In this document: positions 28,783-39,100 of the stretch, piece after piece | Layout of the letters: every line of letters begins with the position of its first letter | Position numbering within the stretch: position 1 is the stretch's first letter | DNA from: Opitutaceae bacterium | Lineage (GTDB): Bacteria > Verrucomicrobiota > Verrucomicrobiia > Opitutales > Opitutaceae | DNA: 64,000 bases | NCBI GenBank assembly: GCA_028284385.1 | Contig: JANQRT010000059.1 | Coordinates: forward strand, 163,788 to 227,787 | Direction: 5' to 3' | Program-made: the position numbers and the translations under genes | The notes under the pieces: model-generated | What the model saw: only the letters and a program-made list of their open reading frames with translations | The model's database searches: none | Told to the model about the DNA's origin: nothing

Positions 28783-29436
28783 ATGACTAAAAAGGAGCGA
28801 GCGGCTTATGTAGATCGAGAATTGGATAGGCTTTATCCGGATCCGCCTATCCCATTGGATCACAAAGATCCCTACACCCTTTTGGTCGCGGTTCTTCTTT
28901 CAGCTCAGTGCACGGATATTCGAGTCAATAAAACCACACCTGAACTCTTTGCCCTGGCGGACAACCCTCAAGCCATGATCAAGCCGTCCGTAGACAAGAT
29001 TCGCTCGATTATTCGGCCATGTGGTTTGGCTCCGAGAAAATCTCAAGCGATTCATGACCTTTCTTGTATCCTGATAAATGAATACGATGGAACTGTGCCC
29101 GAAGATATGGAAGCTCTTGAAGCTTTGCCTGGTGTCGGTCACAAAACGGCTTCGGTTGTCATGTCCCAGGCTTTTGGCCATCCCGCTTTTCCGGTGGACA
29201 CCCATATTCACCGTCTCGCCCAAAGATGGGGTTTAAGCAGTGGAAAGAACGTTTCTCAAACGGAGAAGGACTTGAAGGCTTTGTTTCCTAAGGAGCGTTG
29301 GAATCCCTTGCACTTGCAGATCATCTATTATGGACGCGAACACTGCACGGCTCGTGGCTGTGATGGTACGGTTTGCGGCATCTGTTCCGCCTTGTATCCA
29401 AAAAGGAGAAGGGCAGTTGTCACCAAAAAGGCATGA
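28783..29436 (+). CDS. nth: endonuclease III
   Basis: A 217-residue DNA glycosylase/AP lyase for oxidised pyrimidines. The helix-hairpin-helix reads LPGVGHKTA with the catalytic Lys121; Asp139 lies in VDTHIHRLAQRWG. Both match E. coli Nth. The C-terminal iron-sulfur region is odd: Cys188, 193, 198 and 201 give a C-x4-C-x4-C-x2-C spacing instead of the canonical C-x6-C-x2-C-x5-C, so the [4Fe-4S] cluster may be altered or absent. Length is slightly above the family average. It is a single-gene unit ended by a strong hairpin that starts immediately after the stop codon. Confidence 0.95.
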   Translation: MTKKERAAYVDRELDRLYPDPPIPLDHKDPYTLLVAVLLSAQCTDIRVNKTTPELFALADNPQAMIKPSVDKIRSIIRPCGLAPRKSQAIHDLSCILINEYDGTVPEDMEALEALPGVGHKTASVVMSQAFGHPAFPVDTHIHRLAQRWGLSSGKNVSQTEKDLKALFPKERWNPLHLQIIYYGREHCTARGCDGTVCGICSALYPKRRRAVVTKKA

Positions 29437-29437
29437 A

Positions 29438-29466
29438 AAAAGCTCAGCTTGCTTAGCTGAGCTTTT
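29438..29466. terminator. bidirectional terminator between nth and the prepilin-like gene
   Basis: AAAAGCTCAGC (29438-29448) pairs with GCTGAGCTTTT (29456-29466) with a seven-base loop. A T-run follows on the plus strand and, as the complement of the A-run, on the minus strand. It serves the two converging genes. Confidence 0.9.
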
Positions 29467-29494
29467 GTTGAAATATTGAGAGTAGAGATTTGGC

Positions 29495-30262
29495 CTAGAA
29501 GTCTGCTTCTTTGATGTTCCCCTCAACCCCGCCTGGGAGAGGAGTGGTGGCCGTACCGATGGCATCGCTTATCAAGTTGGTGCTTGCTCCGTTACCATCA
29601 ACGAGAACTCCTGTAGCGGCTGTCGTTCCTAGGCTTGTGTACCATGCTACATTTCCTCCTACGAAAGCGATGTGTCCTCCTTTATCTCCATAAACGTCGG
29701 TTACTGCCCAGTCCGATGATGTCGGCGTTTCCATTCTGGTGAAAGCCAAAGGCGTTGTAGATGGGACTGAGAGAATCAAGTCAGTTACATAGTCATAGGA
29801 GAGGCCACGTGTCCCTGCATCCGAAATAATTGTGGCGTTTAAAGCGTAGGTGCCTCCGTTATTAAAAACTACCGTACCTGTTGCAGTCGTCGCGCTGGCG
29901 TCGCTGTCGCTTTTCCAAATGGCTACTTCGTTGAGACCGGCTCCTACAGCCAAGGCTGCAGCCACCTCTTCATTAGTGCCGTCCACAGTTCCTCCTGTGT
30001 TGACGAGCCTGCCGGTAGTAGCATCGAAGTAATGCGTACTGCTGGGGAGCATCTCCCCATTTTGACTAGCGAAAATCAGCGAAGCGTTTACGATCTGCCT
30101 GAGGTTATTAATGTCCTTCGTTCTCCTCGCCGTTTCGCGCATTTGGCCAACAGTCGGGATTAGAATGGCGGAAAGAATAGCGATGATGGCGATTACCGTC
30201 AGCAGTTCGATGAGGGTAAATCCTTTCTTGGCCGTCTTTGTGCGTAGGGTGTGCGTGGTCAT
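29495..30262 (-). CDS. type II secretion/type IV pilus pseudopilin-like protein
   Basis: A 255-residue protein with the prepilin leader [19 protein letters not shown]: the leader is short and basic, cleavage would follow the Gly of GFTLIE, and the conserved Glu5 of the mature protein is present. The next 20 residues form the hydrophobic helix that anchors or packs such proteins. The remainder is Thr/Ala/Gly rich and matches the exported minor pilin-like proteins that are very numerous in Verrucomicrobiota and Planctomycetota. It is transcribed alone, without other pilus genes nearby, and converges with nth over a shared terminator. A GspE/PilB ATPase lies about 12 kb away. Confidence 0.88.
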   Translation of the reverse strand: MTTHTLRTKTAKKGFTLIELLTVIAIIAILSAILIPTVGQMRETARRTKDINNLRQIVNASLIFASQNGEMLPSSTHYFDATTGRLVNTGGTVDGTNEEVAAALAVGAGLNEVAIWKSDSDASATTATGTVVFNNGGTYALNATIISDAGTRGLSYDYVTDLILSVPSTTPLAFTRMETPTSSDWAVTDVYGDKGGHIAFVGGNVAWYTSLGTTAATGVLVDGNGASTNLISDAIGTATTPLPGGVEGNIKEADF

Positions 30263-30663
30263 AGTCGTTACCTAAATATTGATGAGAGTTTAGTTACAAA
30301 ACGATGATTTTGCCAGGGTCGCAAGTGACATTTACGTTCCTGCGGCATTTGAGGATTTGGACGGATACTCGCCATCTCCGTTTCCCGATTCCCCTCTAAT
30401 GGTTTCCCTGATAGGGGAGGGTTACCGATCTAGATTCTAGGTGTAAGCTATTAATGGCAGTATTCACGTTTATAAGAGCTGGTTGTTCATTTCCGATTCA
30501 AGACACCCCAAATCGAGCTTCTCTTATAAGTATATAGCTGCCTCCGGAAATAGGTCTAAGTTTCCCATTTCATTGGCCATACTTTCCGCAAAGCGCTCCC
30601 GCTTATCATTTTGTCTCCACTTTTTCTTTGCAAGGCGAGTGCTAGCTTCCAGATATAGTCGCG
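30263..30663. other. 401-base divergent promoter region
   Basis: Between the prepilin-like gene (minus) and the aminotransferase gene (plus). A weak 6-bp hairpin (TCCCCT with AGGGGA, around 30389-30418) is the only structure I see. Both promoters must lie here, but I cannot place -35/-10 elements with confidence. Confidence 0.4.
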
Positions 30664-31530
30664 ATGAAAGTATACATAGACGGCGAGTTTGTAGATAAGC
30701 AGGATGCTAAGATATCCGTCTTCGACCATGGCCTTCTTTATGGCGATGGGATCTTCGAGGGCATTCGCGTCTATAAAAACTGCGTCTACCGGCTGGACGA
30801 GCACTTGGAGCGGTTGGAGTATTCCGCGAAGTCCATTCTAATGGATCTTCCGCTATCGCGTGAAGAAATGTCCGAAGTCGTTTGCGAGTCCTGTCGAGTT
30901 AACGGCATATCGGATGGTTATGTGCGTCTCGTAGTGACCCGTGGAGAGGGCAATCTTGGACTCTCGCCCGATTCGTGTCTCAAACCTTCCGTCATCAGTA
31001 TTGCCGACAAGATTAGCCTGTATCCAGAAGAGTACTATACACAAGGGCTTTCGATCATTACCGTTCCCACGCGTCGGATGGGACCTGCGGCTCTTAATCC
31101 CGGGATTAAGTCTCTGAATTATCTCAACAATATCATGGCAAAAATGGAGGCGGCTCAAAGAGGGGCTCTCGAAGCCATCATGCTCAATGATCAAGGTTTC
31201 ATTGCCGAGTGCACGGGAGACAATCTATTCATCGTTCATAAAGGGATATTGTATACGCCTGACATCGCGAACGGCGCTTTGAGAGGGATTACGCGTCAAG
31301 CCGTTATCGATCTCGCTCGTGAGCGAGATCTCGAATTAAAGGAGTGCGACTTGACCCGCTATGAAGTTTGGAATGCCGACGAGTGCTTTCTAACAGGCAC
31401 TGCGGCCGAGCTCATTCCCGTTGTCGCTCTCGATGAAAGGAAGATCGGCGATGGCAAACCGGGACCGGTTACCAAGCAATTGCATTCCGCTTTTCACGAT
31501 GAAGTCTCAACGCGTGGCGCCATGTTGTAG
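30664..31530 (+). CDS. ilvE: branched-chain-amino-acid aminotransferase
   Basis: A 288-residue class IV PLP aminotransferase that makes leucine, isoleucine and valine from their keto acids. It shows YIDGEFV, the SVFDHGLLYGDGIFEGIRVY segment near residues 19-38, the PLP Lys in GIKSLNYLNNI, and TGTAAELIPV near the end. Length fits the prokaryotic short form. D-amino acid transaminase and aminodeoxychorismate lyase share the fold; the sequence fits IlvE better, but the substrate is not certain from sequence. It is isolated on the plus strand and not linked to ilv or leu genes. Confidence 0.9.
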   Translation: MKVYIDGEFVDKQDAKISVFDHGLLYGDGIFEGIRVYKNCVYRLDEHLERLEYSAKSILMDLPLSREEMSEVVCESCRVNGISDGYVRLVVTRGEGNLGLSPDSCLKPSVISIADKISLYPEEYYTQGLSIITVPTRRMGPAALNPGIKSLNYLNNIMAKMEAAQRGALEAIMLNDQGFIAECTGDNLFIVHKGILYTPDIANGALRGITRQAVIDLARERDLELKECDLTRYEVWNADECFLTGTAAELIPVVALDERKIGDGKPGPVTKQLHSAFHDEVSTRGAML

Positions 31531-31551
31531 TTAGGTAGTCGCTCGTCGCGA

Positions 31552-31791
31552 CTAGGTGTTCGGCCTCAGGACTTTAGGCGGCAGAATCTGCCCATTGTCG
31601 TCCGCTTGAAATAATAGGCTCGAAAACGCCGTTAAAATCGTTTGAAAAAAGGGATCTCTCATTTGAGGGATTTCCCATTGATCGTTCACTATGGTAAGCG
31701 TTCGGTAAAGTTGGCGCGACTCGTGCAATGTTCTTTCAAGTTTCGCGATCCTTTGAGAAAATTCGCGCGCATACCAATCAATTGATTTCAT
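31552..31791 (-). CDS. possible small protein, unrecognised
   Basis: A 79-residue ORF with an amphipathic, charged N-terminal half. It is divergent from mcsA, with only six bases between the two start codons, so both genes could not easily have separate promoters in the gap. It may be a chance ORF covering the mcsA promoter region. I list it because its composition is protein-like and no ORF opposes it. Confidence 0.35.
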   Translation of the reverse strand: MKSIDWYAREFSQRIAKLERTLHESRQLYRTLTIVNDQWEIPQMRDPFFQTILTAFSSLLFQADDNGQILPPKVLRPNT

Positions 31792-31797
31792 CAGTCT

Positions 31798-32322
31798 ATG
31801 TCCAAGCCACTAAAATGCGACATTTGCGATAAACCTGCCACTGTTCACCTCACACAGATAATCAACAATCAGATCCATAAAATCGATCTGTGCGAGTCCT
31901 GCGCGGAGCAGAAAGGGATTACAGATCCCAATGGCTACTCCTTGGCTGATCTGCTGGTCAAACCTGGCCAAGTAGAGGAGACGGCAGAGGATAACGCCTT
32001 GGTTTGCGACGATTGCAATTATACGCAGAGAGATTTTAAGAAAACAGGTCGTTTGGGCTGCCCTACTTGCTATGAGACATTCGCCGGCCTGATCAATCCG
32101 GCTCTCTCGGGAATGCACAAGGGAGAGGCTCATCGCGGCAAGGTGCCGGAAAAGGCTTTGGAACGAAAAACGGGTTTGGATCGTCTTCATTCATTGGAGC
32201 TGGATTTGCAGAATGCGATCGACAGCGAGCGTTATGAAGACGCGGCCCAATTTCGCGACGAGATCATAGAGCTCAAGAAAGCGTTAGAAGAACAGGAAAC
32301 AGAACAAGTCGATGCTGATTAA
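31798..32322 (+). CDS. mcsA: McsA, activator of protein-arginine kinase
   Basis: A 174-residue zinc-binding protein. Four CxxC motifs are visible: CDIC near residue 7, CESC near residue 32, CDDC near residue 70 and CPTC near residue 86. The C-terminal third is a UVR motif (RLHSLELDLQNAIDSERYEDAAQFRDEI). In Firmicutes McsA activates the kinase McsB and links it to ClpC. It is the first gene of mcsA-mcsB-clpC; its end overlaps mcsB by 11 bases, a sign of translational coupling. No CtsR repressor gene accompanies it here. Confidence 0.93.
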   Translation: MSKPLKCDICDKPATVHLTQIINNQIHKIDLCESCAEQKGITDPNGYSLADLLVKPGQVEETAEDNALVCDDCNYTQRDFKKTGRLGCPTCYETFAGLINPALSGMHKGEAHRGKVPEKALERKTGLDRLHSLELDLQNAIDSERYEDAAQFRDEIIELKKALEEQETEQVDAD

Positions 32323-33439
32323 GAGCATATTTGGCGGAAAGTCCGAGATGACCGAGGGGAGCGCGAAGAAGTGCCCCGTCGTACTCATGACTCGTGTCCG
32401 CCTGGCTAGAAATCTAGATAGCAAGCCATTTCCTGGTTGGGCCAAGGCGGCTCAACGTAATGAAGTCCTTGAGACATGTTTGCCCGCCGTAGCGTCCCTT
32501 TCGCAAATGAAGCGAGGCATTACCGCGGAGCTTGAAGAACTTTCCGATCTGGAGAGACAGATTCTTGTCGAGAGGCATTTGATCAGCCGAGAGCTCTCAT
32601 CGACCTCGGAAAAAACCGGTGTCGTCATCAGTAAGGATCAGTCGGTCGCGGTGATGATCAACGAAGAGGATCATCTGCGTATCCAGGTTATCAAATCGGG
32701 CTATCGCTTCAAGCAGGCTTGGTCGGCCATTAACGGAGTGGATTCTTCGCTCGAAGAGGAATTGGACTACGCTTTTTCCTCGAAGATCGGTTTCCTGACC
32801 GCCTGTCCTACTAACGTGGGTACCGGAATGCGCGCTTCCGCCATGATGCATTTGCCAGCTCTGGTGATCTCCAACCAGATGGAGAAGGTGGTTAGAGCGG
32901 TCAACCAGCTTGGCATAGCGGTTCGTGGCTTGTTCGGTGAAGGTTCCGACGCCAGCGGCAGCATCTTCCAGATTTCCAACCAAACCACGCTTGGCGAATC
33001 CGAACAGGACATCATCAAGCGGCTTTCGTCTGTCCTGAGGACGATCATCGACCAGGAGATGAATGCTCGCGAGAAGATACTCGAGAAGGATCCGAACAAG
33101 CTCTACGACAAGATTGGCCGGGCTTATGGAATCTTGCAGAACAGCCATTTGCTAAGCTCTAGCGAATGTATGAATTTGGCTTCACTCGTGCGCTTTGGGG
33201 TCGATCTCGAAATGTTTCCCGAGAACACGCGAAATATCGTGGATCGAATGTTCATCGAATGCCAGCCAGGGCACATCCAGTACCATGCTGGCGGTCAAAT
33301 CGAGTCATCCGACCGCGACGCTTTTCGCGCTTCCTACCTGCGCAAGCAATTCGAGAGTGTCGAACAACCGATCTTCAATATCCACGAAAACGAAACCAAA
33401 GATCAGAATTCAGAGTCCCAAGAAGGAGAAAAGGAATAA
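32312..33439 (+). CDS. mcsB: protein-arginine kinase McsB
   Basis: A 375-residue guanidino kinase homologue that phosphorylates arginines on proteins to mark them for ClpCP. The N-terminus has TRVRLARNL, and CPTNVGTGMRAS holds the active-site Cys165, the hallmark of the phosphagen-kinase fold. Length is slightly above Bacillus McsB because of a short N-terminal stretch; a start at the ATG 32348 is possible. It overlaps mcsA by 11 bases and is followed after six bases by clpC, so the three genes form one operon. In a non-Firmicute this suggests an arginine-phosphorylation degradation route in this genome. Confidence 0.95.
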   Translation: MLIKSIFGGKSEMTEGSAKKCPVVLMTRVRLARNLDSKPFPGWAKAAQRNEVLETCLPAVASLSQMKRGITAELEELSDLERQILVERHLISRELSSTSEKTGVVISKDQSVAVMINEEDHLRIQVIKSGYRFKQAWSAINGVDSSLEEELDYAFSSKIGFLTACPTNVGTGMRASAMMHLPALVISNQMEKVVRAVNQLGIAVRGLFGEGSDASGSIFQISNQTTLGESEQDIIKRLSSVLRTIIDQEMNAREKILEKDPNKLYDKIGRAYGILQNSHLLSSSECMNLASLVRFGVDLEMFPENTRNIVDRMFIECQPGHIQYHAGGQIESSDRDAFRASYLRKQFESVEQPIFNIHENETKDQNSESQEGEKE

Positions 33440-33445
33440 AGCTTT

Positions 33446-35947
33446 ATGGAACCCATGAACAATTTTACTCCCCGGGCCCAGCAGGTTTTGGCGCTGGCTC
33501 GAAAGGAGGCAGACAGATTTCACCACAATTATGTAGGTACCGAGCACATACTGCTTGGATTGATAAAACTGGGGCAAGGCGTTGCAGTTAGCGTTCTGCA
33601 GAAGATGGGTCTCGATCTCGAGACCGTTCGCAGTGCAGTTGAAAAGCAGGTTGGCTCAGGCCCTGAAGGCAAGGCGTCGGGAAGTATTCCTTATACGCCT
33701 CGTGTTAAGAAGGTTCTCGCTCTAGCCGGCAAGGAAGCGAAAGCGCTTAACCACAGTTATGTAGGTACAGAACACATACTGCTCGGGCTTTTAAGAGAAG
33801 GTGAGGGCGTTGCCGCTCGTGTTTTGAAATCCTTGGATGTCGACATCGAGCGCACCCGCAACGAGATTCTCCGCGAACTTGATCCTCAATTTTCTGGAGA
33901 GACTGAAGAAGCGGTAGCTCCTGGGCGTGGTCAGGCCGGAGACGAAAAGAAGGAAACCAAAACGCCCGCTCTTAAGGCTTTTGGCCGCGATCTGACCGAG
34001 CTTGCCAAGAAAGGCGAGCTTGATCCTGTTATTGGCCGCAAAGACGAGATTCGTCGCGTGATTCAAATTCTTTGCCGTCGCACGAAAAACAATCCGGTTC
34101 TCATCGGCGAAGCTGGGGTTGGTAAGACGGCGATCGTCGAGGGACTTGCCCTTGAAATTTCAAGCGGTGTCGTTCCTGAAATCCTCGTTGATAGAAAGGT
34201 GGTCACTCTCGACCTCGCTCTCATGGTTGCGGGTACGAAATACCGTGGTCAGTTCGAGGAGCGCATCAAGGCGGTCATGGACGAGATCAAGCGAGCTGGA
34301 AATATCATCATTTTCATAGACGAGCTTCACACCATCGTGGGCGCTGGAGCCGCTGAAGGGGCGATGGACGCCTCCAACATTTTCAAGCCCGCTCTTTCTC
34401 GTGGAGAGCTTCAGTGCATCGGAGCTACCACGCTTAACGAGTATCGCAAGTACATCGAAAAGGATAGCGCCTTGGATCGTCGCTTCCAAAGCGTGCAAGT
34501 CGATGCTCCTAGCATCGAGGAATCCATTTTGATCTTGAAAGGAATCCGCGGTAAGTACGAGGAGCACCATAAGGCTGTCTTTACCGACAAGGCTCTGGAA
34601 GCGGCCGTTAAGCTTTCCGATCGCTACATCACTTCGCGTTACTTGCCGGACAAGGCGATTGACGTTATGGACGAAGCGGGTTCCAAGGCTCGCATCTCAT
34701 CCTTGAATCGCCCGCCGGAGATAGAAGATCTCACCAAAGAGATCGAGGACATCTGCGCCAAGAAAGAGGAAGCGATCAGCAAGCAGCATTTTGAAGAGGC
34801 CGCGAAATTCCGTGACCAGGAAAAACAACTACGTTCCAAGCAGGAAAGCATTTTAGACGATTGGAAGAAGAACCGGGAAGAGAATCGCATCACCGTTGAG
34901 GAAGACGATATGATGAAAATCGTCTCCGACTGGACGGGCGTGCCCCTCAACCGCCTAGAGAAAAAGGAGACAGAACGTCTGCTTCAACTCGAGAAGGAGC
35001 TGCAGGCCGAGGTCATTGGCCAGGATGAAGCCTGTGTCACCATTTCCAAAGCATTGCGACGCAGTCGAGCAGACCTTAAGGATCCGAATCGTCCTATTGG
35101 CTCGTTCATGTTCATGGGGCCAACAGGAGTGGGTAAGACTTTTCTCGCCCAGAAGCTCGCTGAAAAGATGTTCGGCGACAAGGAAGCCATTATTCAAGTG
35201 GACATGTCTGAATACATGGAGAAATTCTCCGTGTCTCGAATGATTGGTTCGCCTCCTGGCTACGTGGGCCACGAAGAAGGGGGTCAGCTCTCTGAGCAGG
35301 TTCGCCGCAAGCCTTATTCCGTAGTCCTTTTCGACGAGATCGAGAAGGCCCATCCGGATGTAGTGCAAATCATGCTACAGATTTTCGAAGAAGGTCGCTT
35401 AACCGATAGTCTTGGTCGTATCATCGATTTTCGAAACACGATCATCATCATGACGACCAATGTCGGAGCCCAAGTTATCCAGCGTCAATCGACGATGGGA
35501 TTCGGAGCGGCGCAGACAATGGCTGGCGACTATGACAACATTAAGGAAAAGGTGATGGACGAAGCGAAGAAGGCTTTTAAGCCGGAGTTTCTTAATCGCA
35601 TCAACGACCTGATCGTTTTCCACGGTCTCAGCAGAGACGATCTGATAAAGATCGTCGATTTGGAGATCGCCAAGGTTCAGAAACGTCTCGTTGAAAAGAA
35701 GATTACGATCGAACTTACGCCAGAGGCTAAGGAGCTGGTCATCGATAACGGTTACGATGAAAAATATGGAGCTCGTCCTCTCCGTCGATCAATCGAGCGC
35801 TTGCTTGAAGACCCGCTGGCAGAAGCCCTTTTGAGTGGCGAAGTCCATGAGGGTGACTCTATCATCGCAGACGTGAATGGAGAAGAACTTGCCTTCAGAT
35901 CGAATGATCCAGCCGAGGTGGCTTCCTCCGAGTCGGAGTCTTCTTGA
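33446..35947 (+). CDS. clpC: ATP-dependent Clp protease ATPase subunit ClpC
   Basis: An 833-residue Hsp100 unfoldase. Two Clp_N repeats occupy about residues 5-145 (each with [13 protein letters not shown] or [13 protein letters not shown]). The first AAA+ module has Walker A with Lys227 in GEAGVGKT; the second has Lys564 in GPTGVGKT. Between them lies a short UVR-like middle domain ([19 protein letters not shown]), which is typical of ClpC rather than ClpB. It unfolds substrates for ClpP, including arginine-phosphorylated proteins delivered by McsB. It is the last gene of the operon and is followed by a strong terminator. Confidence 0.97.
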   Translation: MEPMNNFTPRAQQVLALARKEADRFHHNYVGTEHILLGLIKLGQGVAVSVLQKMGLDLETVRSAVEKQVGSGPEGKASGSIPYTPRVKKVLALAGKEAKALNHSYVGTEHILLGLLREGEGVAARVLKSLDVDIERTRNEILRELDPQFSGETEEAVAPGRGQAGDEKKETKTPALKAFGRDLTELAKKGELDPVIGRKDEIRRVIQILCRRTKNNPVLIGEAGVGKTAIVEGLALEISSGVVPEILVDRKVVTLDLALMVAGTKYRGQFEERIKAVMDEIKRAGNIIIFIDELHTIVGAGAAEGAMDASNIFKPALSRGELQCIGATTLNEYRKYIEKDSALDRRFQSVQVDAPSIEESILILKGIRGKYEEHHKAVFTDKALEAAVKLSDRYITSRYLPDKAIDVMDEAGSKARISSLNRPPEIEDLTKEIEDICAKKEEAISKQHFEEAAKFRDQEKQLRSKQESILDDWKKNREENRITVEEDDMMKIVSDWTGVPLNRLEKKETERLLQLEKELQAEVIGQDEACVTISKALRRSRADLKDPNRPIGSFMFMGPTGVGKTFLAQKLAEKMFGDKEAIIQVDMSEYMEKFSVSRMIGSPPGYVGHEEGGQLSEQVRRKPYSVVLFDEIEKAHPDVVQIMLQIFEEGRLTDSLGRIIDFRNTIIIMTTNVGAQVIQRQSTMGFGAAQTMAGDYDNIKEKVMDEAKKAFKPEFLNRINDLIVFHGLSRDDLIKIVDLEIAKVQKRLVEKKITIELTPEAKELVIDNGYDEKYGARPLRRSIERLLEDPLAEALLSGEVHEGDSIIADVNGEELAFRSNDPAEVASSESESS

Positions 35948-35974
35948 TGTTGTTCAAACGTTAAAATTTTCCGC

Positions 35975-36008
35975 AAAAGCCGCTAATACTTAAGTTTGGC
36001 GGCTTTTT
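35975..36008 (+). terminator. rho-independent terminator of mcsA-mcsB-clpC
   Basis: AAAAGCCGC (35975-35983) pairs with GCGGCTTTT (35999-36007), loop of 15 bases, ending in a run of five T. It starts 28 bases after the clpC stop. Confidence 0.88.
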
Positions 36009-36139
36009 GTTGAATACATAAGTGGCGCGGGCGCGTATCATTGAAATACTTGTCGAACAAATCTGATGAATGGGATTCGAAACAATAATGGGTCTTTTCT
36101 CGTCGAATCAGCAGTATTTAAGAGGATGGGCTTGGCTAT

Positions 36140-39100
36140 ATGAGGGGGAACACGCTTAAATGGATTGTCTGCATCTCACTGATCGCAGTTTCGTATTGGG
36201 GATGGAATAGGGCAATTCATAGCGATGCTCCATCAGTTGCAAAGAATTCGATTGGAAATGAAGATGCTAGCGTTCAATCGAATATAGAAAGCAGGCCTGC
36301 GAAACTTGATAATTTATCAAACCAATCGAATTCCGGAGATCGCTCGGAGCCACCTTCTCACCCACTGGGCAGATTCAAAGATCTATCTGTAATCGAATAT
36401 CGAATACTGAAAAGCGATGGAAATGCTTCTAGCGTAGAATTCTTGCTACAGGGCGATCCGGATTTCCCTCTGCTTATTAGTCGAGAGGAATTGGTCTATG
36501 ATGAAGCCGAAGATCGATGGCTTGTGGCTATGGAGAGCGTGATGAAAGCCGATGAAATCATTTTCGACGCGGATCCACAGAAGGTCGATATAGGAGAGTT
36601 TGAGACTTTTCTAACTGATGAGAACCTGGACATAGCTGAAGAGTCAAAACTCTCGGACTACGTTCAAATTCGCATCAAGAATCCTTCTCTCGATCGATTT
36701 TACGCCGTTTTGGAAAAGGCTCGTAACTTGTTTCCAAATACAATCGTAGTCGAAGACCACATCCAATTTAGCTCCGCTTTTCCTAGCGAATGGAATGGAG
36801 CCGTTTCTTGGCATTTGGATCAGGTAAACGCTCCTGACGCTTGGGAGCTTACCACGGGAAGCAATGATGTGGTTATCGCCGTTTTGGATACAGGAATCCG
36901 AGCGACTCACGAAGATCTACAAGCCAATTTATTCGTCAACCCAGGAGAGATTGCCTCAAACGGAATCGATGACGACAACAATGGGTTTGTCGATGACGTT
37001 TCAGGATGGGACTTCTTTTCCAATGACGCGTCTCCGAACGATCAATCAGGCCATGGAACCCACGTTTCTGGTATCCTAGGAGCGGTTGGAGACAACAATC
37101 GCGGGACTGCTGGGGTAAATTGGAACGTCAAGATTCTCCCACTTAGGGTTGGCAATCAGAGCGGTTTGGGGACCTCCGATATCAACGAAGCCCTTCGCTA
37201 TGTGGAAATGATGCGAGGCAAAGGTATTAATATTGTCGCTACCAATAATTCTTATGGGTCATCCACACCAAATAGTTCAACGCGAAGAGAGATTCAGGAT
37301 CAAGGAGATCTAGGCATCCTCTTTGTGGCAGCTTCAGGCAACGATGGCGACAATATCGACGGTCAGCTCAATCAGTATCCAGCGGGCTACAGCGAAGACA
37401 TCATCATCTCGGTAGGAAATTCGACCCAGGCTGACACCCTCTCCGCTTCCTCGAATTACGGAGCCCAGCGCGTGGACATCTCTGCTCCGGGAGAAAACGT
37501 TTACTCGACCTATAATGGCTCCAATAGCGACTACACGATGCTAAGCGGCACTTCGATGGCTTCGCCCATGGTCGCCGGAGCTGTAGGCCTGCTGGCGAGT
37601 AGCGAGCCCGACTTGGATTGGCAGGATATCAAGCAGCGAATTTTGGATACAGCGGATGTGCAGCCTTCCATGGAAGGCAGGCTTTTAGCAGAGGGAAGGC
37701 TCAATGTGCTGAACATGCTAAATCCAGATCTCGCCGATCATCGAATCTCGATATCCGGTCACCCCGGCAGCGTTATTCTAGTGCCCAGTTCCGATATCCC
37801 TATCGATTTTCTAGTCGAAGCAAAAGAGAATGCCATTCTCTCATTCGAAATTCTAGATGGAAGTAATGGAATAGCCATTACCGAGACAGCAGGTCCATTG
37901 TTCACCGCTAGTTTTTCAAGCAATGGTTTTTCTCACGTACGCTTTATTGCGGAAGTGGATGGAATTCGGCGCAACGTAGAAAAATATGTGATTGTCGGTC
38001 CTATCCAGGATATCGATTCAGGCCTGCATCACTCATGGGATTTCGAGGAGGAAAGCGGTAACGCCATTGACGCAGCGGGGAGTGCCAGCGCCCAGATTGA
38101 AAATGCGACACGCATTGCCTCGCCTCTTGGCAAAGCTATCGATTTTTCCGGCTCGAACAGCCGAGCGTCTTACACGGAAGACTTTGTGCCTGAAGTCACG
38201 TTTTCAGCGTTCGTTCGTAATGATCGTTTGGATTCAAGTCCACATCCGAGAATCGTCGACTCCCCCCATTATTCTTTCTACTATTCAACGGCGACCCAGG
38301 AAGCTGTTGATGATGGCAACAAGCGAACGCTCAAGTTCCTTTCCGAAAGGACGGGCAGCTTCCATGTTTGGAACGCACCTCCCGATTCGATCTTCGCCAA
38401 CGACTGGATGCATGTAGCGGCGGTTTACGATAGCCGTTCTCTAGCGAATAATCCTAGGCTTTTTATCAATGGAAGGGAACAGGTAGTTCGTTCGCAGGGC
38501 CTAGGATCGGGTTCGCAGCTCACTGGCCGAAACACTGCCTACATCGGAGACCGAAACAATTTCGACCGGGCGTGGGATGGAGCCATGGACGAGCTTCGAA
38601 TCTATGATAGGCAGCTCAGCGAAAAGGAAATCGCTACACTCTCGGCAAGATATCTCCAGGCTAGATGGAATGCATACAGCTTTAGGGAGTCGGATTCGGA
38701 TGGCGTGACGAACTTTTCCTACAGCGACGATCAGGGAGCCTCTCCAACGGCAACCTATACTTGGTGGCTGTCTTCCAATGGGGGTCCTTTTGAACAACTG
38801 GAAAATCAGACTCCCAGCCAGGATGTTTCTATTGTATCCAATGTTTCCTATCAGATTTTGCTAGCGGTTTCCGACGAGTGGTCTACGCAATTTTTCTCTG
38901 CCGGACTGTTCCGGCCTGCTCAGGTAGAAGCCGGAGTATTGACTGGCGATTTCGATGGTCAAGGCGTTGTCTGGCTTGAGATTGATTCGTCGCTAAATGG
39001 CGGATACATAACTGTATTTGATACGGAAAGTAGCCTCCATTCTTTCCGCCAGCCGATTACTATTGGCGAAGGAGGAGTGTTCCAAACCGTTTCCTCTAGC

